Assembly (NCBI GenBank): GCA_964460115.1
Contig: CAYWPR010000023.1
Coordinates: 1-64,000, forward strand
Length of the DNA stretch: 64,000 nucleotides
Reading direction: 5' to 3'
Source: JAEUJZ01 sp964460115
GTDB taxonomy: Bacteria; Myxococcota_A; Polyangia; Palsa-1104; JAEUJZ01
Below are positions 36,077-46,300 of the stretch, one piece after another; the first letter of the stretch is position 1; every line of letters begins with the position of its first letter. Both the position numbers and the translations under genes were made by a program. Under the pieces are notes generated by a model. It was not told where the DNA came from and did not search any database. It was given only the letters and a program-made list of their open reading frames with translations.

Positions 36077-38641
36077 TTAGAGATTCTTTGGACGGCCGGC
36101 GGGCAGTGAAAACATGAAGGCGGGCAAGCGTATGTCAGAAGGTGCGCCGGGCGGAACTTCGCTGTACAGCCACTGATAAATCAAGTAGCTCGACAGCACA
36201 CGCTTAGTATATCCGCGCGTTTCGTCGTAGGGAATGGCTTCGATGAACAGGTCGATCTCGGCGGTATCGGCGTTTGTCTTTAGCCATTTGGTCACAGCGC
36301 CCTCGCCAGCGTTGTAACTGGCGATGGTCAGCGCCGGGTTTTGCTGCCAAAGCTGCCACAAAAAGCCTAAAAAGCGCGCCCCGATCGCGACATTTATCGA
36401 AGGGTCGCGCAGCGCATCGCGGTCGTATGGCAGTCCCGCCGCAAAACGTTTGGCCGTCGGCTGTATCATCTGCGTCAGCCCCACTGCATTGGCGAACGAT
36501 TCGGTGCGCGCATCAAACGCTGATTCTTCGCGCACGATGGCCAGTTGCAGGCTTTCGGGCTGGCCATTTTGCTGAGCCGCGGCAAAAAGCAGGTCAAAAA
36601 AGCCGCGCGGATAGGCCAAAAGCCAATACTTGCGCCAGATACCGACGGGATAGTGCCGCTGCCAGTCCGTCAGTACATGCCGCGGAATGATGTGCGACAA
36701 GTGCCAGGCCGAGGCGCGATCAAACAGCACCGCCGCCAGCCACAAAAGCTCTGCACGTTCGGCCGACACCGCAACCTTTGCGCGTTCCTCGGCAGGACCA
36801 ATGCCAATGGACTGAAACTCGCGGCGGGCTTCGCTGCCTAGCCCCAGACGCAAAAGTTCGGCGCCGCGCAAAAATGCCTCGTGCGCAAACAGCGCGCGCG
36901 GTTGAAACCCAAAGCCGTCATCTTCCGAGCGTGCCTCTGCGCCGCCGAGCATCGTCAAAAGGCGACTCGATTCGTTGCCAAAGCCGGCGCGCAAACGCTC
37001 AAGCGCCAGCAGCGTATAAAAGCTCAGCGGATATTCCTCGGCAGTGCGCCGATAAAAACGCGCCGCGGTGCTGCCATCTTTTTGCAGCTCGGCGACGCGG
37101 CCCAGCCAGTAGAGCGTCCGGCCCTCTTCCGCCCAGCCAGCCTCTCGCGGAATTTTGGCCAGCGAAATTTCCAAAAAACTCCGCGCTTTGTTCAAATCCT
37201 GCTTGCGCAGAGCGCGCAAGGCCAAGCGCCACAGTGCCTCGGCCCTTTTGTCTCCGGCAGGATAGCGATCGGGCAGTTCACCAAGCAAGGTGGACAGTCG
37301 CGCTTCATAATCCGGGCAAGTGTCGGCTTGGCAGGTCTTTTTGGGCCCGTCGCGCAGCAGCCGATCCGCCAGATCTTGGTACATCTCGGCCTGGCGCAGG
37401 CGGGCATCATCGGCATAGCTGTGGCCCGGATGAGCCGCCTCTGCGGCTGCAAATAAATCGGCGGCCTGCTGAAGCTGGCCCGCACTTGCGTGGCAGCGCG
37501 CCGATTGATAAAGCGCCTTCATATGCAAGTCGTCGTTTTTGGCGGCAGCAGGCGCACAAGCGACGATGGCGTCATCAAAAAGCGGCGCGGCACGCGGACG
37601 TTCGCGCTGCTTAAAGACGCTTTGCGCCAGATGGTAGCGGGCCACGCATCGCTGCGCGCCATCTAGATCCGGCTGTTCAAGCGCCCACCGATAAGCGGAT
37701 TCGCTTTCCGCATTGCGCATGTTTTCAAACAAAATCTGCGCGCGCTGCAAGAGCTCTGTCGCGGAAAAAGGCGCGGCCTTGCCTTTGGGACCAAGCTGCT
37801 CCAAGCGCTTGCCGGCCACGGCGGCATAGACCTCGTGCGGCGCCTCTATATAAAGCCGCCGCCAAATCAGCAGAGCCTCGGCAAACCGTCCGGCGCTGTC
37901 AAGCTTCTGGGCCAGCGCCAATTCTCCATCGCGGCGATGCGAGCTGAAAGGACAAGCGGCCGAAAAATCGCCGTAAGCTCGAATCGCGCGCTCGTTCGCC
38001 GAGCCGGATGGAGTCCCGCCAGGCGCCGCGGGAACCTCGGCCAAGCGCCGCAGCGCCTCGGCACGGAAGTAGCGCGCATCACAATCCAGCACCGAATCGC
38101 TTGCCACCTGCTCCATGCGCAAAAGCGCCAAGCTTGGCTGCTGCGCCAGCAAATAAGCGCGGCCCGCGTAAAAAGCATGATAGCTGCGCAAAAGCGGATA
38201 GGCAGTGAACAGCGCGTCAAAGTGCGCGGCGGCACGTTCGGCAAAAGCGCTACCGGCACTTGGCTGCCGACTGGCGGCTTCGGCAGTACGCAGCTCGGCC
38301 AAAGCCCGCAAAAACTGCGCGCGTGGGTCGCTGTCGAGCGCGGCTTTGGCGCCAGGCTGGGCCCAAAGCTCATCCACAAGGCGCAGGGCTTCGGCGGCAT
38401 TTCCGCTGCGTAGACGCTCGCTGGCTTTGGCGAGCGGTCCATTTTGAAAGTAGGGCACAAGCGCGCTCGGCTCAAAACGCGTCACCGGCGTCCCCGGCGG
38501 AGGCAGCGGTTGCAGCTTGATCGGTTCCTCTTTATAGACGATGTCCTCCGCGCCAAAAGCCGGAAATGGCGCGGTCAGAAAAATCCCCCCCAGGCCCCAA
38601 AGCACAGCCGCGCTTGCCAGCCTTATAGCCAAACATTGCAT
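36077..38641 (-). CDS. Soluble lytic murein transglycosylase (Slt-type) with TPR superhelix
   Basis: Cleaves the glycan backbone of peptidoglycan to give 1,6-anhydro ends. From ATG 38641 the product has 854 residues with a signal peptide (RLASAAVLWGLGGIFLTAPFPAFG). The middle (about 60-640) is a helical repeat superhelix with TPR-like units (ADLFAAAEAAHPGHSYADDARLRQAEM). The catalytic domain is C-terminal, with the Glu in AIVREESAFD (near 706), GLTQMIQPTAK, NVAIGARFLGFL and SYNAGEGAV, ending in YTKRVLSSYLIYQWLY. All family-1 transglycosylase motifs are intact. It is divergent from the lipoprotein at 38758. Confidence 0.93.
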   Translation of the reverse strand: MQCLAIRLASAAVLWGLGGIFLTAPFPAFGAEDIVYKEEPIKLQPLPPPGTPVTRFEPSALVPYFQNGPLAKASERLRSGNAAEALRLVDELWAQPGAKAALDSDPRAQFLRALAELRTAEAASRQPSAGSAFAERAAAHFDALFTAYPLLRSYHAFYAGRAYLLAQQPSLALLRMEQVASDSVLDCDARYFRAEALRRLAEVPAAPGGTPSGSANERAIRAYGDFSAACPFSSHRRDGELALAQKLDSAGRFAEALLIWRRLYIEAPHEVYAAVAGKRLEQLGPKGKAAPFSATELLQRAQILFENMRNAESESAYRWALEQPDLDGAQRCVARYHLAQSVFKQRERPRAAPLFDDAIVACAPAAAKNDDLHMKALYQSARCHASAGQLQQAADLFAAAEAAHPGHSYADDARLRQAEMYQDLADRLLRDGPKKTCQADTCPDYEARLSTLLGELPDRYPAGDKRAEALWRLALRALRKQDLNKARSFLEISLAKIPREAGWAEEGRTLYWLGRVAELQKDGSTAARFYRRTAEEYPLSFYTLLALERLRAGFGNESSRLLTMLGGAEARSEDDGFGFQPRALFAHEAFLRGAELLRLGLGSEARREFQSIGIGPAEERAKVAVSAERAELLWLAAVLFDRASAWHLSHIIPRHVLTDWQRHYPVGIWRKYWLLAYPRGFFDLLFAAAQQNGQPESLQLAIVREESAFDARTESFANAVGLTQMIQPTAKRFAAGLPYDRDALRDPSINVAIGARFLGFLWQLWQQNPALTIASYNAGEGAVTKWLKTNADTAEIDLFIEAIPYDETRGYTKRVLSSYLIYQWLYSEVPPGAPSDIRLPAFMFSLPAGRPKNL

Positions 38642-38757
38642 GGCCGACAGGCTAACAGCTTTTGGCAGCGCCGCCAAAATAGCGCCGCGACGCGGTTATA
38701 AGCGCCGCGGACTTGCCAGCGACATAAAGAGGTTATAGTTCTTCACAGGAGGTTGCG

Positions 38758-39600
38758 ATGCGTGCTCAGCCACGAATGAAAATGGAGATGCTTTTCTGCA
38801 TGGCCGCGATGCTGCTTGGTTGCGCCACCGTGCGCCCCGTGCCCGTCTCCAGCCAGCCGCTGGCGACCACGACGGTCGCTGATGTAGTGGTCAGCGTGCC
38901 GCGCCTTGACGTAGGTGATTACCCGGGCGACATCCTCGATATCGCCACCGCAGTCCTTGTGGTGATCGAAAATCGCAGCAATCATGAAATTCAGGTGGAT
39001 CCCGAGGGATTTCTGCTGGGGCCCGAGGGCGGCACGCTGCTAAGCCCCATCGCGCCGCAACAGCTCGCACTGAAATCATTGACCCCGCCGGCCAATCAGT
39101 CGGACGGAGACATGCTGGCCGCCTGGCGCGGCGGCGGCGGCGGCTTTCGCGGTTCGGTCGGCGCGCCCCGCAGCGGCGGATTCATGCCGCGGGGTTCTGT
39201 AGGCGGCCGCATCGGAGCGCCTGGGGGCTGGGGCTTTCGCGGCGGCGGCTTTCGCGGCCGGCTGGGTCCCTACGCTGGATATACGCGCTGGGGATTCTGG
39301 TCGGGGGGGCCGCTTTTCTGGGGCTCGAACTGGTACGCCGGCTGGTATGGCTCGCCTTGGTTTGGTCCGTGGTTTTATGACGGGCCGCGCTACTATGCCT
39401 GGTCGCGCGACGATGCTTTGCGCTTGGCGTTGCCGTCTAGCCGATTGCCGCCCGGTGCGCGTTCCGGCGGCTTTTTGTATTACCCCCGCTTAGAACATGC
39501 CGAGGGTCAGCCGCTGGTTCTGCAATGGAGCATACGCGAGGCCACAACGCAGCAAGTGCTTGGTACGATGCAGCTTCCTTTAGAAATGCGTGCCGATTGA
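38758..39600 (+). CDS. Gly/Trp/Tyr-rich lipoprotein
   Basis: A 280-residue lipoprotein with lipobox LLGCAT. The first half is beta-rich (VVVSVPRLDVGDYPGDILDIATAVLVVI-type strands, EIQVDPEGFLLGP). A central segment (about 120-220) is rich in Gly, Trp, Phe and Arg (GFRGGGFRGRLGPYAG, GWYGSPWFGPWFYDG), a composition often seen in envelope or aggregating proteins. No named family was recognised. ATG 38758 follows CACAGGAGG. The stop overlaps the next gene (ATGA). Confidence 0.75.
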   Translation: MRAQPRMKMEMLFCMAAMLLGCATVRPVPVSSQPLATTTVADVVVSVPRLDVGDYPGDILDIATAVLVVIENRSNHEIQVDPEGFLLGPEGGTLLSPIAPQQLALKSLTPPANQSDGDMLAAWRGGGGGFRGSVGAPRSGGFMPRGSVGGRIGAPGGWGFRGGGFRGRLGPYAGYTRWGFWSGGPLFWGSNWYAGWYGSPWFGPWFYDGPRYYAWSRDDALRLALPSSRLPPGARSGGFLYYPRLEHAEGQPLVLQWSIREATTQQVLGTMQLPLEMRAD

Positions 39601-39770
39601 TGTTCATACAGTGTCGTAAAGTTGCAGGCCTGTGCAGCCTGCTTTTCGCCGTCCTTTTGACCCTTTCCTGCGACAAGGGACAAGGACAAAATCCGACTTC
39701 GCTTTGGCTGAGCTACGCGCAAAGCGAGCTCGACCTAGTGCTTATTGATCACGAGCCGCCGCCTTTTTGA
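39600..39770 (+). CDS. Small lipoprotein, possibly the 5' part of a gene interrupted by TGA
   Basis: A 56-residue frame with a lipoprotein signal (LCSLLFAVLLTLSC) and a short mature part ending in IDHEPPPF. It starts at ATG 39600, overlapping the previous stop by 4 bp. The stop TGA (39768-39770) is in the same frame as the next open frame, which begins only 9 bases later without a signal peptide. Either this is a complete small lipoprotein or the first part of a roughly 195-residue lipoprotein broken by one TGA. Confidence 0.6.
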   Translation: MFIQCRKVAGLCSLLFAVLLTLSCDKGQGQNPTSLWLSYAQSELDLVLIDHEPPPF

Positions 39771-39779
39771 GCACCCGGT

Positions 39780-40187
39780 GTGAGGGCCGGTGGCTCTCCT
39801 TCATACATCGAAGCGCCATATACGCTGCGCGGCCCCATCTCCGCCGGATCGTGGAACTTGGTCGCGGACGGCATTATTGCCGGCAGCAATGTCCGATCGA
39901 TCACCATCCAGTTCGAAATGCGGTGGCGGCGTAAAGGGGCTGGCGACGACAGCGGCGATCTAGTCATTCTGGCCCGAGAGCACACGTTTGTACGCAACGT
40001 GGATCAGCCATTTTCTGCCGTGCCTTATGAAGACAGCGTACAGGGCGTGGCCGCCCCGGCCGAGCCAGGTGACAGCCTGATCTTGCGCATCACCGCCCAA
40101 AACGGCGACACCGGCGCCCTTTACATTCCCAACGGCGATGGCCAAAATGCGCAGGGACGAATTCCCCATCTAGATCTGCCGCAATAA
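39780..40187 (+). CDS. Beta-rich domain of unknown function, no own signal peptide
   Basis: A 135-residue frame in phase with the small lipoprotein upstream; the two are separated by a single in-frame TGA and two sense codons before this GTG. The sequence (PISAGSWNLVADGIIAG, FEMRWRRKG, PAEPGDSLILRITAQNGD, YIPNGDGQNAQGRIPHLDLP) looks like an extracellular beta-sandwich of the kind found in Myxococcota lipoproteins. The lack of a signal peptide when it is read alone suggests it belongs to the upstream lipoprotein. GTG 39780 has no ribosome-binding site. Confidence 0.55.
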   Translation: MRAGGSPSYIEAPYTLRGPISAGSWNLVADGIIAGSNVRSITIQFEMRWRRKGAGDDSGDLVILAREHTFVRNVDQPFSAVPYEDSVQGVAAPAEPGDSLILRITAQNGDTGALYIPNGDGQNAQGRIPHLDLPQ

Positions 40188-40206
40188 GCGCTTATAAACA
40201 TCCGCA

Positions 40207-40497
40207 ATGGCTTCACGCTTTTTTCGAGTTCCGCTGCAGGAAATCGGCTATGTGCGCATGATCGTCGAATCTTATGACGGCTTGGCGGCGGTGCGCTCTT
40301 TGGGCGCGGCGCGCGGCGAGATCGAATGGCTGCTCGGCGAAGGCATGGAGGCCGAAGGCGATGCGCTGGCGGCCCGCCTGGCCGCGGAAGTTGGGCTTTT
40401 GCCCATTGCGCGTCCCGAGGATTGGCCCGACCTTTTGCCGAGTCCGCTGCGCAGCGACTGCACACCTACAAGTAGAGAAACCGCGGAGCCTTGCTGA
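40207..40497 (+). CDS. DUF4911-like protein
   Basis: A 96-residue soluble protein. FRVPLQEIGYVRMIVESYDGLAAVRSLGA fits the DUF4911 pattern (R-V-x-x-x-x-I-x-Y-x-x-x-I-x-E-x-Y-D-G-L-A), a small domain of unknown function seen in Deltaproteobacteria-type genomes and often read as an RNA- or ligand-binding domain. ATG 40207 lies 20 bp after the preceding stop and there is no ribosome-binding site. A further plus-strand gene starts 50 bp later. Confidence 0.7.
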   Translation: MASRFFRVPLQEIGYVRMIVESYDGLAAVRSLGAARGEIEWLLGEGMEAEGDALAARLAAEVGLLPIARPEDWPDLLPSPLRSDCTPTSRETAEPC

Positions 40498-40546
40498 CCT
40501 CGCAATTTGGCGCGGTCTGTACGATCATGTTTTTCCAATTCGACAC

Positions 40547-43243
40547 ATGGATGACTCTTTGCCTCTCGTCGATAATCTAGCCCTGGAAACTACCGCCACC
40601 CTGACCGGTCCCACCGAGGCCGAGGATGAAAATACGGACATCGAGGCGCAAACCGCTAGCGAACCGTCGGGCGATGCCACGTCGGGCGAGCACGCACCAG
40701 GCGTCACCGCGTCTTTGGCGCTGCCGCCCGAGCCAAGCGTCAGCATGCGCACCCGCACTGCATTTGCCGTTTCGGCCGCCGCGCTGACCATTCAAATGGA
40801 TCCGGAGACTTTGCCCGAGACGCCACAGCATGAAGGCAGCTTGCTTTCGCTTTTGTCTCCGGTGGCGCAGCGCGCGCTCGATTTGGGGCTGGGCGCGCCC
40901 GAACCGGGATTTCACGTCTTTGTCGCGGTCGATTCCGATGTTCTTATCGAGGATGAGCTTTCGGCGCGGGCCGCGCAGCTTTTGCGCAGCCAATCCGGCC
41001 CTGCCGACCTGGCATACGTGCACGACTTCGACCATCCCGAAACGCCGCAGCCGCTGCGGCTGCCTCCCGGCGTCGGCCCGGCGCTGGAAGAAGCCATGGC
41101 CGATCTGATGGATGGGCTGCACGACCGCATTCCGCAGCTTGCCGAAGCCGAAGAAATCGAACAGTCGCAAGCGCGGCTGAGTTCGCAAATGGAAGCCAGC
41201 AACCGCCAAATCATGCAGGGGCTGGAAAGCACCGCGAAAACGCATGGTTTTGGCGTGCGCACCGTGCAAGGGGCTTTTCAAACCTTTCCGATTCTGCACG
41301 GCAAGCCGCTGACCGCCGAACAGTTCGATGTGCTCGACGAATTCACCAAGCGTTCTTTGCAAACCGCCGCCGAGCGCTTGACCCGCGAAGTTGAAAAAGC
41401 GGCACGACGCGTACGCGCCCACAGCGCCCGCATCGAAATGGAGCAGGATGCGGCCCTGGGCCGTGCCGCGGGCGCGCTTGTTCAGCGCGAGATGCGCGAC
41501 CTAGTAGAACGCTTCGCCAGCATGTCTCCGGAAGTGGCGCGCTATCTGCGGCGCGTGCGGCAGGCACTTAGCGAAAGCTGGCGCGATTTTTTCGATAGCT
41601 CGGCGCATAGCGACCCAAATAGCGACAGTGCGGATGCGGCGGATGATCTTTCGGCGCGGCTCGATCGCTTTCGCGTCAACGTTCTGATTAGCCATCGCGC
41701 GCAAAAGCCCCCTCCGGTGGTGTTCGAAAGCGATCCGACGCCCGAAAACCTTTTTGGCTTTCTGTCTCGGCAAGCAAAGATGGGGGCCCTGTGCACCGAC
41801 TTTATGCGCATTCGTGCCGGCGCCCTGCACCGCGCGATGGGCGGCGTGCTGATTCTGCGCGCCAACGATGTGTTAAGCGATGCGTCGGTCTGGGATCGCC
41901 TCAAACGGGCGCTGCGCGATCGACGCCTTGGCGTCGGCGATCCGGTGGGGCCTTTTGGATTTTACGCGCCAACCTTGCGACCGCAGCCGGTGCCCCTAGA
42001 TGTACGAGTGGTGCTCGTCGGTTCGCCGGGGCTTTATGACACCCTGCGCGCCGCCGATGAAGACTTCGCCAATTTGTTTCGCATCAAAGTCGAAGTGGAT
42101 CCGGTCATCGAGCGCAATGTGCAAAACCTGCTGGGTCTAGATGCCTATTTTATGGGGCTGTGCCGCGAGCGCGGCTGGGCCAGCTTCGATCGCAGCGCCC
42201 GAGCGCGGCTGCTCGATCTATCGACGCGACTGGCCGAAGATCGAGAACGCCTGGTGCTGTTTTTGACGGCGCTTGAAGAAACCGCGGCGTTTGCCAGCAT
42301 GTCCGCCCGCCTGCGCTTTGGCCAAAGCACCCTGCCCGCGCAAGCTTCTGCGCTGGTCACGGCCGAGGACATCGATGCCGCCTGGAACGATCGCCGCGAG
42401 CGGCTGTCCACGGAAGAGCGCCACATTCGCGAAGCTTGTCTGCGCGGCGAAGTCGCGGTCGAAACCACCGGCATGCGCGTCGGCGTCGTCAACGGTTTGT
42501 CGGTGATGCACACCGGCGACGTCGAGTTCGGCCAGCCGATGCGCATCACCGCCGTGGTGGCGCTGGGCCGCGAAGGCATCGTCGATGTCGAGCGCGAAGC
42601 GCAGCTTGGCGGCGCCATTCACACAAAAGGCCTGGCCATCGTTCGCGGATACCTAGGCTGGATGTTTGGTCAAGAGCGACCGCTGAGCTTGCGCGCCCAG
42701 CTCGTCTTTGAGCAAAGCTACGGCGAAATCGACGGCGACAGCGCTTCGTCCAGCGAGCTTTTTGCCGTGCTGTCAGCGCTGGCCGATGTCGGCATCGATC
42801 AAGGCATTGCCGTCACCGGCAGCGTCAACCAACTGGGCGAAATGCAAGCCATCGGCGGCATCTGCGCCAAAATCGAAGGCTTTTACGACATCTGCGCCGC
42901 CCGCGGTCTGACCGGCGCGCAGGGTGTGATGTTTCCGCGGGCCAACTTGCCGCATTTGGTGCTGCGCCCCGACGTCGTACAGGCCACCCAAGCCGGACGC
43001 TTTCACATCTATGCCATCGACAACGTCGCGCAAGGCATCGAAGTGCTATGCGGCATGCCGGGGGGACGGCGCGACGCGGCAGGACGTTTTCCGGCGGCCA
43101 GCGTCTTTGGCCGCGTCGAACGCCGCATCATCGAAATCGCCGAGCGGCTGCGCCATGCCGAAGCGCATGGTTTTGGCGAAAGCGACCCCATCGAAGAAAG
43201 CAGCGGTGATCTCGGAGAACGTTCCGATTTTCGCAGCTTATGA
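40547..43243 (+). CDS. Lon-like (LonC-type) protease without functional P-loop
   Basis: An 898-residue protein related to the AAA_32/Lon family. It keeps the RALDLGLGAPEPGFHVFVAVDS segment where relatives have the P-loop, but the GxPGTGK motif is missing and replaced by VDSDVLIEDE. The region that usually holds Walker B reads GGVLILRANDVL, with Arg in the acidic position. A coiled coil spans about 190-310. The C-terminal protease domain is intact: Ser732 in DGDSASSSEL and Lys775 in GGICAKIEGFYD, with the same 43-residue spacing as E. coli Lon (679/722). It is therefore probably an ATP-independent Lon-like protease, as described for LonC. ATG 40547 lacks a clear ribosome-binding site. Confidence 0.85.
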   Translation: MDDSLPLVDNLALETTATLTGPTEAEDENTDIEAQTASEPSGDATSGEHAPGVTASLALPPEPSVSMRTRTAFAVSAAALTIQMDPETLPETPQHEGSLLSLLSPVAQRALDLGLGAPEPGFHVFVAVDSDVLIEDELSARAAQLLRSQSGPADLAYVHDFDHPETPQPLRLPPGVGPALEEAMADLMDGLHDRIPQLAEAEEIEQSQARLSSQMEASNRQIMQGLESTAKTHGFGVRTVQGAFQTFPILHGKPLTAEQFDVLDEFTKRSLQTAAERLTREVEKAARRVRAHSARIEMEQDAALGRAAGALVQREMRDLVERFASMSPEVARYLRRVRQALSESWRDFFDSSAHSDPNSDSADAADDLSARLDRFRVNVLISHRAQKPPPVVFESDPTPENLFGFLSRQAKMGALCTDFMRIRAGALHRAMGGVLILRANDVLSDASVWDRLKRALRDRRLGVGDPVGPFGFYAPTLRPQPVPLDVRVVLVGSPGLYDTLRAADEDFANLFRIKVEVDPVIERNVQNLLGLDAYFMGLCRERGWASFDRSARARLLDLSTRLAEDRERLVLFLTALEETAAFASMSARLRFGQSTLPAQASALVTAEDIDAAWNDRRERLSTEERHIREACLRGEVAVETTGMRVGVVNGLSVMHTGDVEFGQPMRITAVVALGREGIVDVEREAQLGGAIHTKGLAIVRGYLGWMFGQERPLSLRAQLVFEQSYGEIDGDSASSSELFAVLSALADVGIDQGIAVTGSVNQLGEMQAIGGICAKIEGFYDICAARGLTGAQGVMFPRANLPHLVLRPDVVQATQAGRFHIYAIDNVAQGIEVLCGMPGGRRDAAGRFPAASVFGRVERRIIEIAERLRHAEAHGFGESDPIEESSGDLGERSDFRSL

Positions 43244-43308
43244 AGTTCCCGCCGCAAGCCCGCGAATCTCGCTTAGATTAAGATTGTGACACGTCTAAGG
43301 ACGGCGGG

Positions 43309-46300
43309 ATGAGCAATCCCCCCCGTCCGAAACTGCGCTTTCAGTCCGGTGGCACCCTACGTCGCGGCGCTTTTTATGTCGAACGCGCCGCCGATCAAGA
43401 ACTGCCTGCGGCGCTGGCGCGCGGTGAATTCTGCTATGTGCTGGCGCCGCGCCAAATCGGCAAGTCGAGCCTTCGAGTGCGCTGCGCGCAGAAACTGCAA
43501 TCGCAAGGGGTGCGCTGCGTCAGCGTCGACCTCAACATGGCCGGCACCAAAGAGGCGCAGCCAAGCGCTTGGTACTACTCGCTGGTTCAAGAGATTTGGT
43601 TGCAACTATCTCTGCCCGGCGACCCTTGGGAGTTTTGGCAGCAGCACGAACAAACCACTGCGACCTATCGCTTCACGCTGTTTTTACGCCACGTCCTTTT
43701 AACCCACGTCAAAGAGCCGATGATTTTGTTCATCGACGAGATCGACAACGTGCTGGCGTTGCCGTTTTCGACCGATGATTTTTTCGCTGCCATTCGCGCC
43801 GTTTACAACGACCGCGCCGAGGACGAGCGGCTGCACCGCCTGACTTTTTGTTTGCTTGGAGTGGCGGCGCCGGCGGATCTGATACAAAACCCAGTGCTGA
43901 CGCCGTTTAATATCGGCCGAGCCATCGCGCTGGAAGATTTGACGCAACTTGAGGCGCAGGCGTTTTTGCCCGGTTTGCACAGCATTCGCGGCGACGCGCA
44001 AAAGCTTTTGCAAGCCGTCCTGTCTTATACCGACGGGCATCCGTATATGACGCAGCGCCTGTGCGAGTCGCTGATCAACGCCAAAGATCTGGGCACCGAA
44101 GAAGGACGGGTGCAGCGGCAAGTCGAGCAAGTGTTTTTGGCCGAAGGCCGCAGCCGCGATCCCAATCTGGCGTATGCCGAAAAGCGACTGGACAAAAATC
44201 CCAAGCTGATTTCCATGCTGCGCATTTACGGCCGCTTGCTGGAAGGACAGCCTGTCGAGCACGAACGCGAAGATCCGGTGCAGATGGAACTGCGCTTGGC
44301 CGGGCTTGTGGCGCGGCGCACGGTCAACGGCCGCAGCTTTCTGCAAGTGCGCAATCGCATTTTTGCCAGCGTCTTTGATAGCGCCTGGCTGCAAGCGCAT
44401 CGCGTTCACCGTCTGCTCGATGAGCCGATGCGCCGCTGGTTGTCCTCGGACAAGCAAGGGGATTTTCTTCTGCGCGGCGAAGCGCTGCGGCAGTCGCTAA
44501 GTTGGGCGGCGGGGCGACGTGATCTGACGCCGGATGAACACGAATTTTTGCGCTCGGCCCTGGAAGTAGAACGGCAGACCGAGCAGCAGCGGCGCGAAGA
44601 TGCTGAAGCGCAGCGCCAAATCGAAATGCAGCGCCGCCAAGCGGCAGAGCTACAGCGCCAGGCCGAAGAAGACAATCGCAAAGCCATCGAGGCCCGCCGC
44701 CAAGCCGAGCATGAACAACTGCTGGCTTTTGAAGAACAGCGCCGGGCCGAACGCGCCCGTCAGCAAGCTGAGTACGAACGCGAGCGAGCGCTGGCGCAAA
44801 GCCAGGTCCGCCGTCAGACCATCGTGCTGCTTTCAGGAGCTTTGTGCATTCTGAGCGTCATTTTGGCGGCGCTGGCCTGGCAGGCGACCATTGCCAGGCG
44901 CAATCAGCGCGAAGCCGACCGGCAGCGCGGCGAAGCCGAACTGGCCAAACGGCATGCCGTCGAAGCGCAGTTGCGCGCCATCGAAGGGGCGCTGGCCGAA
45001 AAAGGTCTGCGCTCGGCCTACCAGGCTTCGCAGCCGGGCCGTCAGGCTCCGGCCCTGGTCGCGGCGCTGGAATGGGTCTGGCCCAGCATCAAAGCCGGCC
45101 AGCCGCCACCGGCGCAAGCCGTGGAATCGCTATCGCTGGCCACCGGCGCCGGAGTCTTTTCTTATCGCCTTAAAAAACACACCGATGAATGGGTGCGCTC
45201 GGCGGCTTTTTCGCCCGACGGCAAGACTTTTGTAACAGCCGGCAACGATGGCCGCGTCTATTTTTGGGACGGGGAAAATTATTGTCCGCGCGGTACTTTA
45301 AACGCCCATACCGACCAGATTCGCCAAATCCTCTATTCGCCAAACGGCGAGCGGCTGCTGACCGCCAGCACCGATCACACCGCCAAAGTGTGGGATGCCG
45401 CAACCCATCGGCTGCTGGTTCGCTTAAAGGGCCACGAAGCGGGGCTGCGCTCGGCCATGTATTCGCCGGACGGCCGCCGCATCATCACGTCCAGCGACGA
45501 TAACACCGCGGTCATCTGGGATGCCGAGACTGGCACGCCGCTTTTGACCCTGCGCGAACACCCCGCCGACCGTTACGCGATCTATTCTCCCGACGGCAAC
45601 TATATTGCGACGGCGGGTGCCAGCTTCAGCCAGACTCCAGACGATACCAAACGCGCTTGGTTGTGGAACGCCAGCACCGGCGCGTCCATCGGCAGTCTGG
45701 CCGGGCACGCCGAGCCCTTGCGGGCCATTGCTTACTCCCCATCCGGTGAGCAACTGGCCACCGCCAGCGTTGATTCGACCATTCGCGTCTGGGACGTCCG
45801 CAGCGGCATTACCACCGCCGTATTGGCCGGGCACACCGAAACCGTGCGCTCGGTGATCTTCTCTGCGGATGGGCGCTATATTTTGTCGGCCAGCGACGAC
45901 AAAACCGCCAGACTTTGGGACGCCAAAACCGCGCTGCCGCTGCTAACGTTGCTTGGCCATACCGAATCGGTACGCTCGGCGATTTTTTCTCCGGATATGA
46001 AACGGGTGGTGACGACCAGCGTCGATCGCTCGGTGCGGGTCTGGTACATACAGGACGGCAAGACGCTTGTGAACCTAACGGGGCACAAGCAGTGGGTGTG
46101 CTCGGCGACCTATTCGCCGGACGGCCGCAACATCGTTACCGCCAGCGAAGACTGGACCGCGCGCATTTGGGATGCCGCCACCGGAACCGAGCAGAAAAAG
46201 CTCATCGGGCATAAAAGCGACGTCCGCTCTGCGGTCTATTCCCCCGATGGGACGCGCATCCTTACGGCCAGCAATGACCGTACGGCCCGGGTGTGGGATG

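Noticed and set aside
39768..39792. Selenocysteine insertion at the in-frame TGA
   Set aside because: A hairpin follows, but its loop and spacing do not resemble a bacterial SECIS element, and the residue context (PPPF-stop) is not a known selenoprotein site.
40274..40546. N-terminal extension of the Lon-like protein
   Set aside because: The 91 upstream codons overlap the DUF4911-like gene in another frame, are Arg/Trp-rich and unlike any Lon N-terminus.
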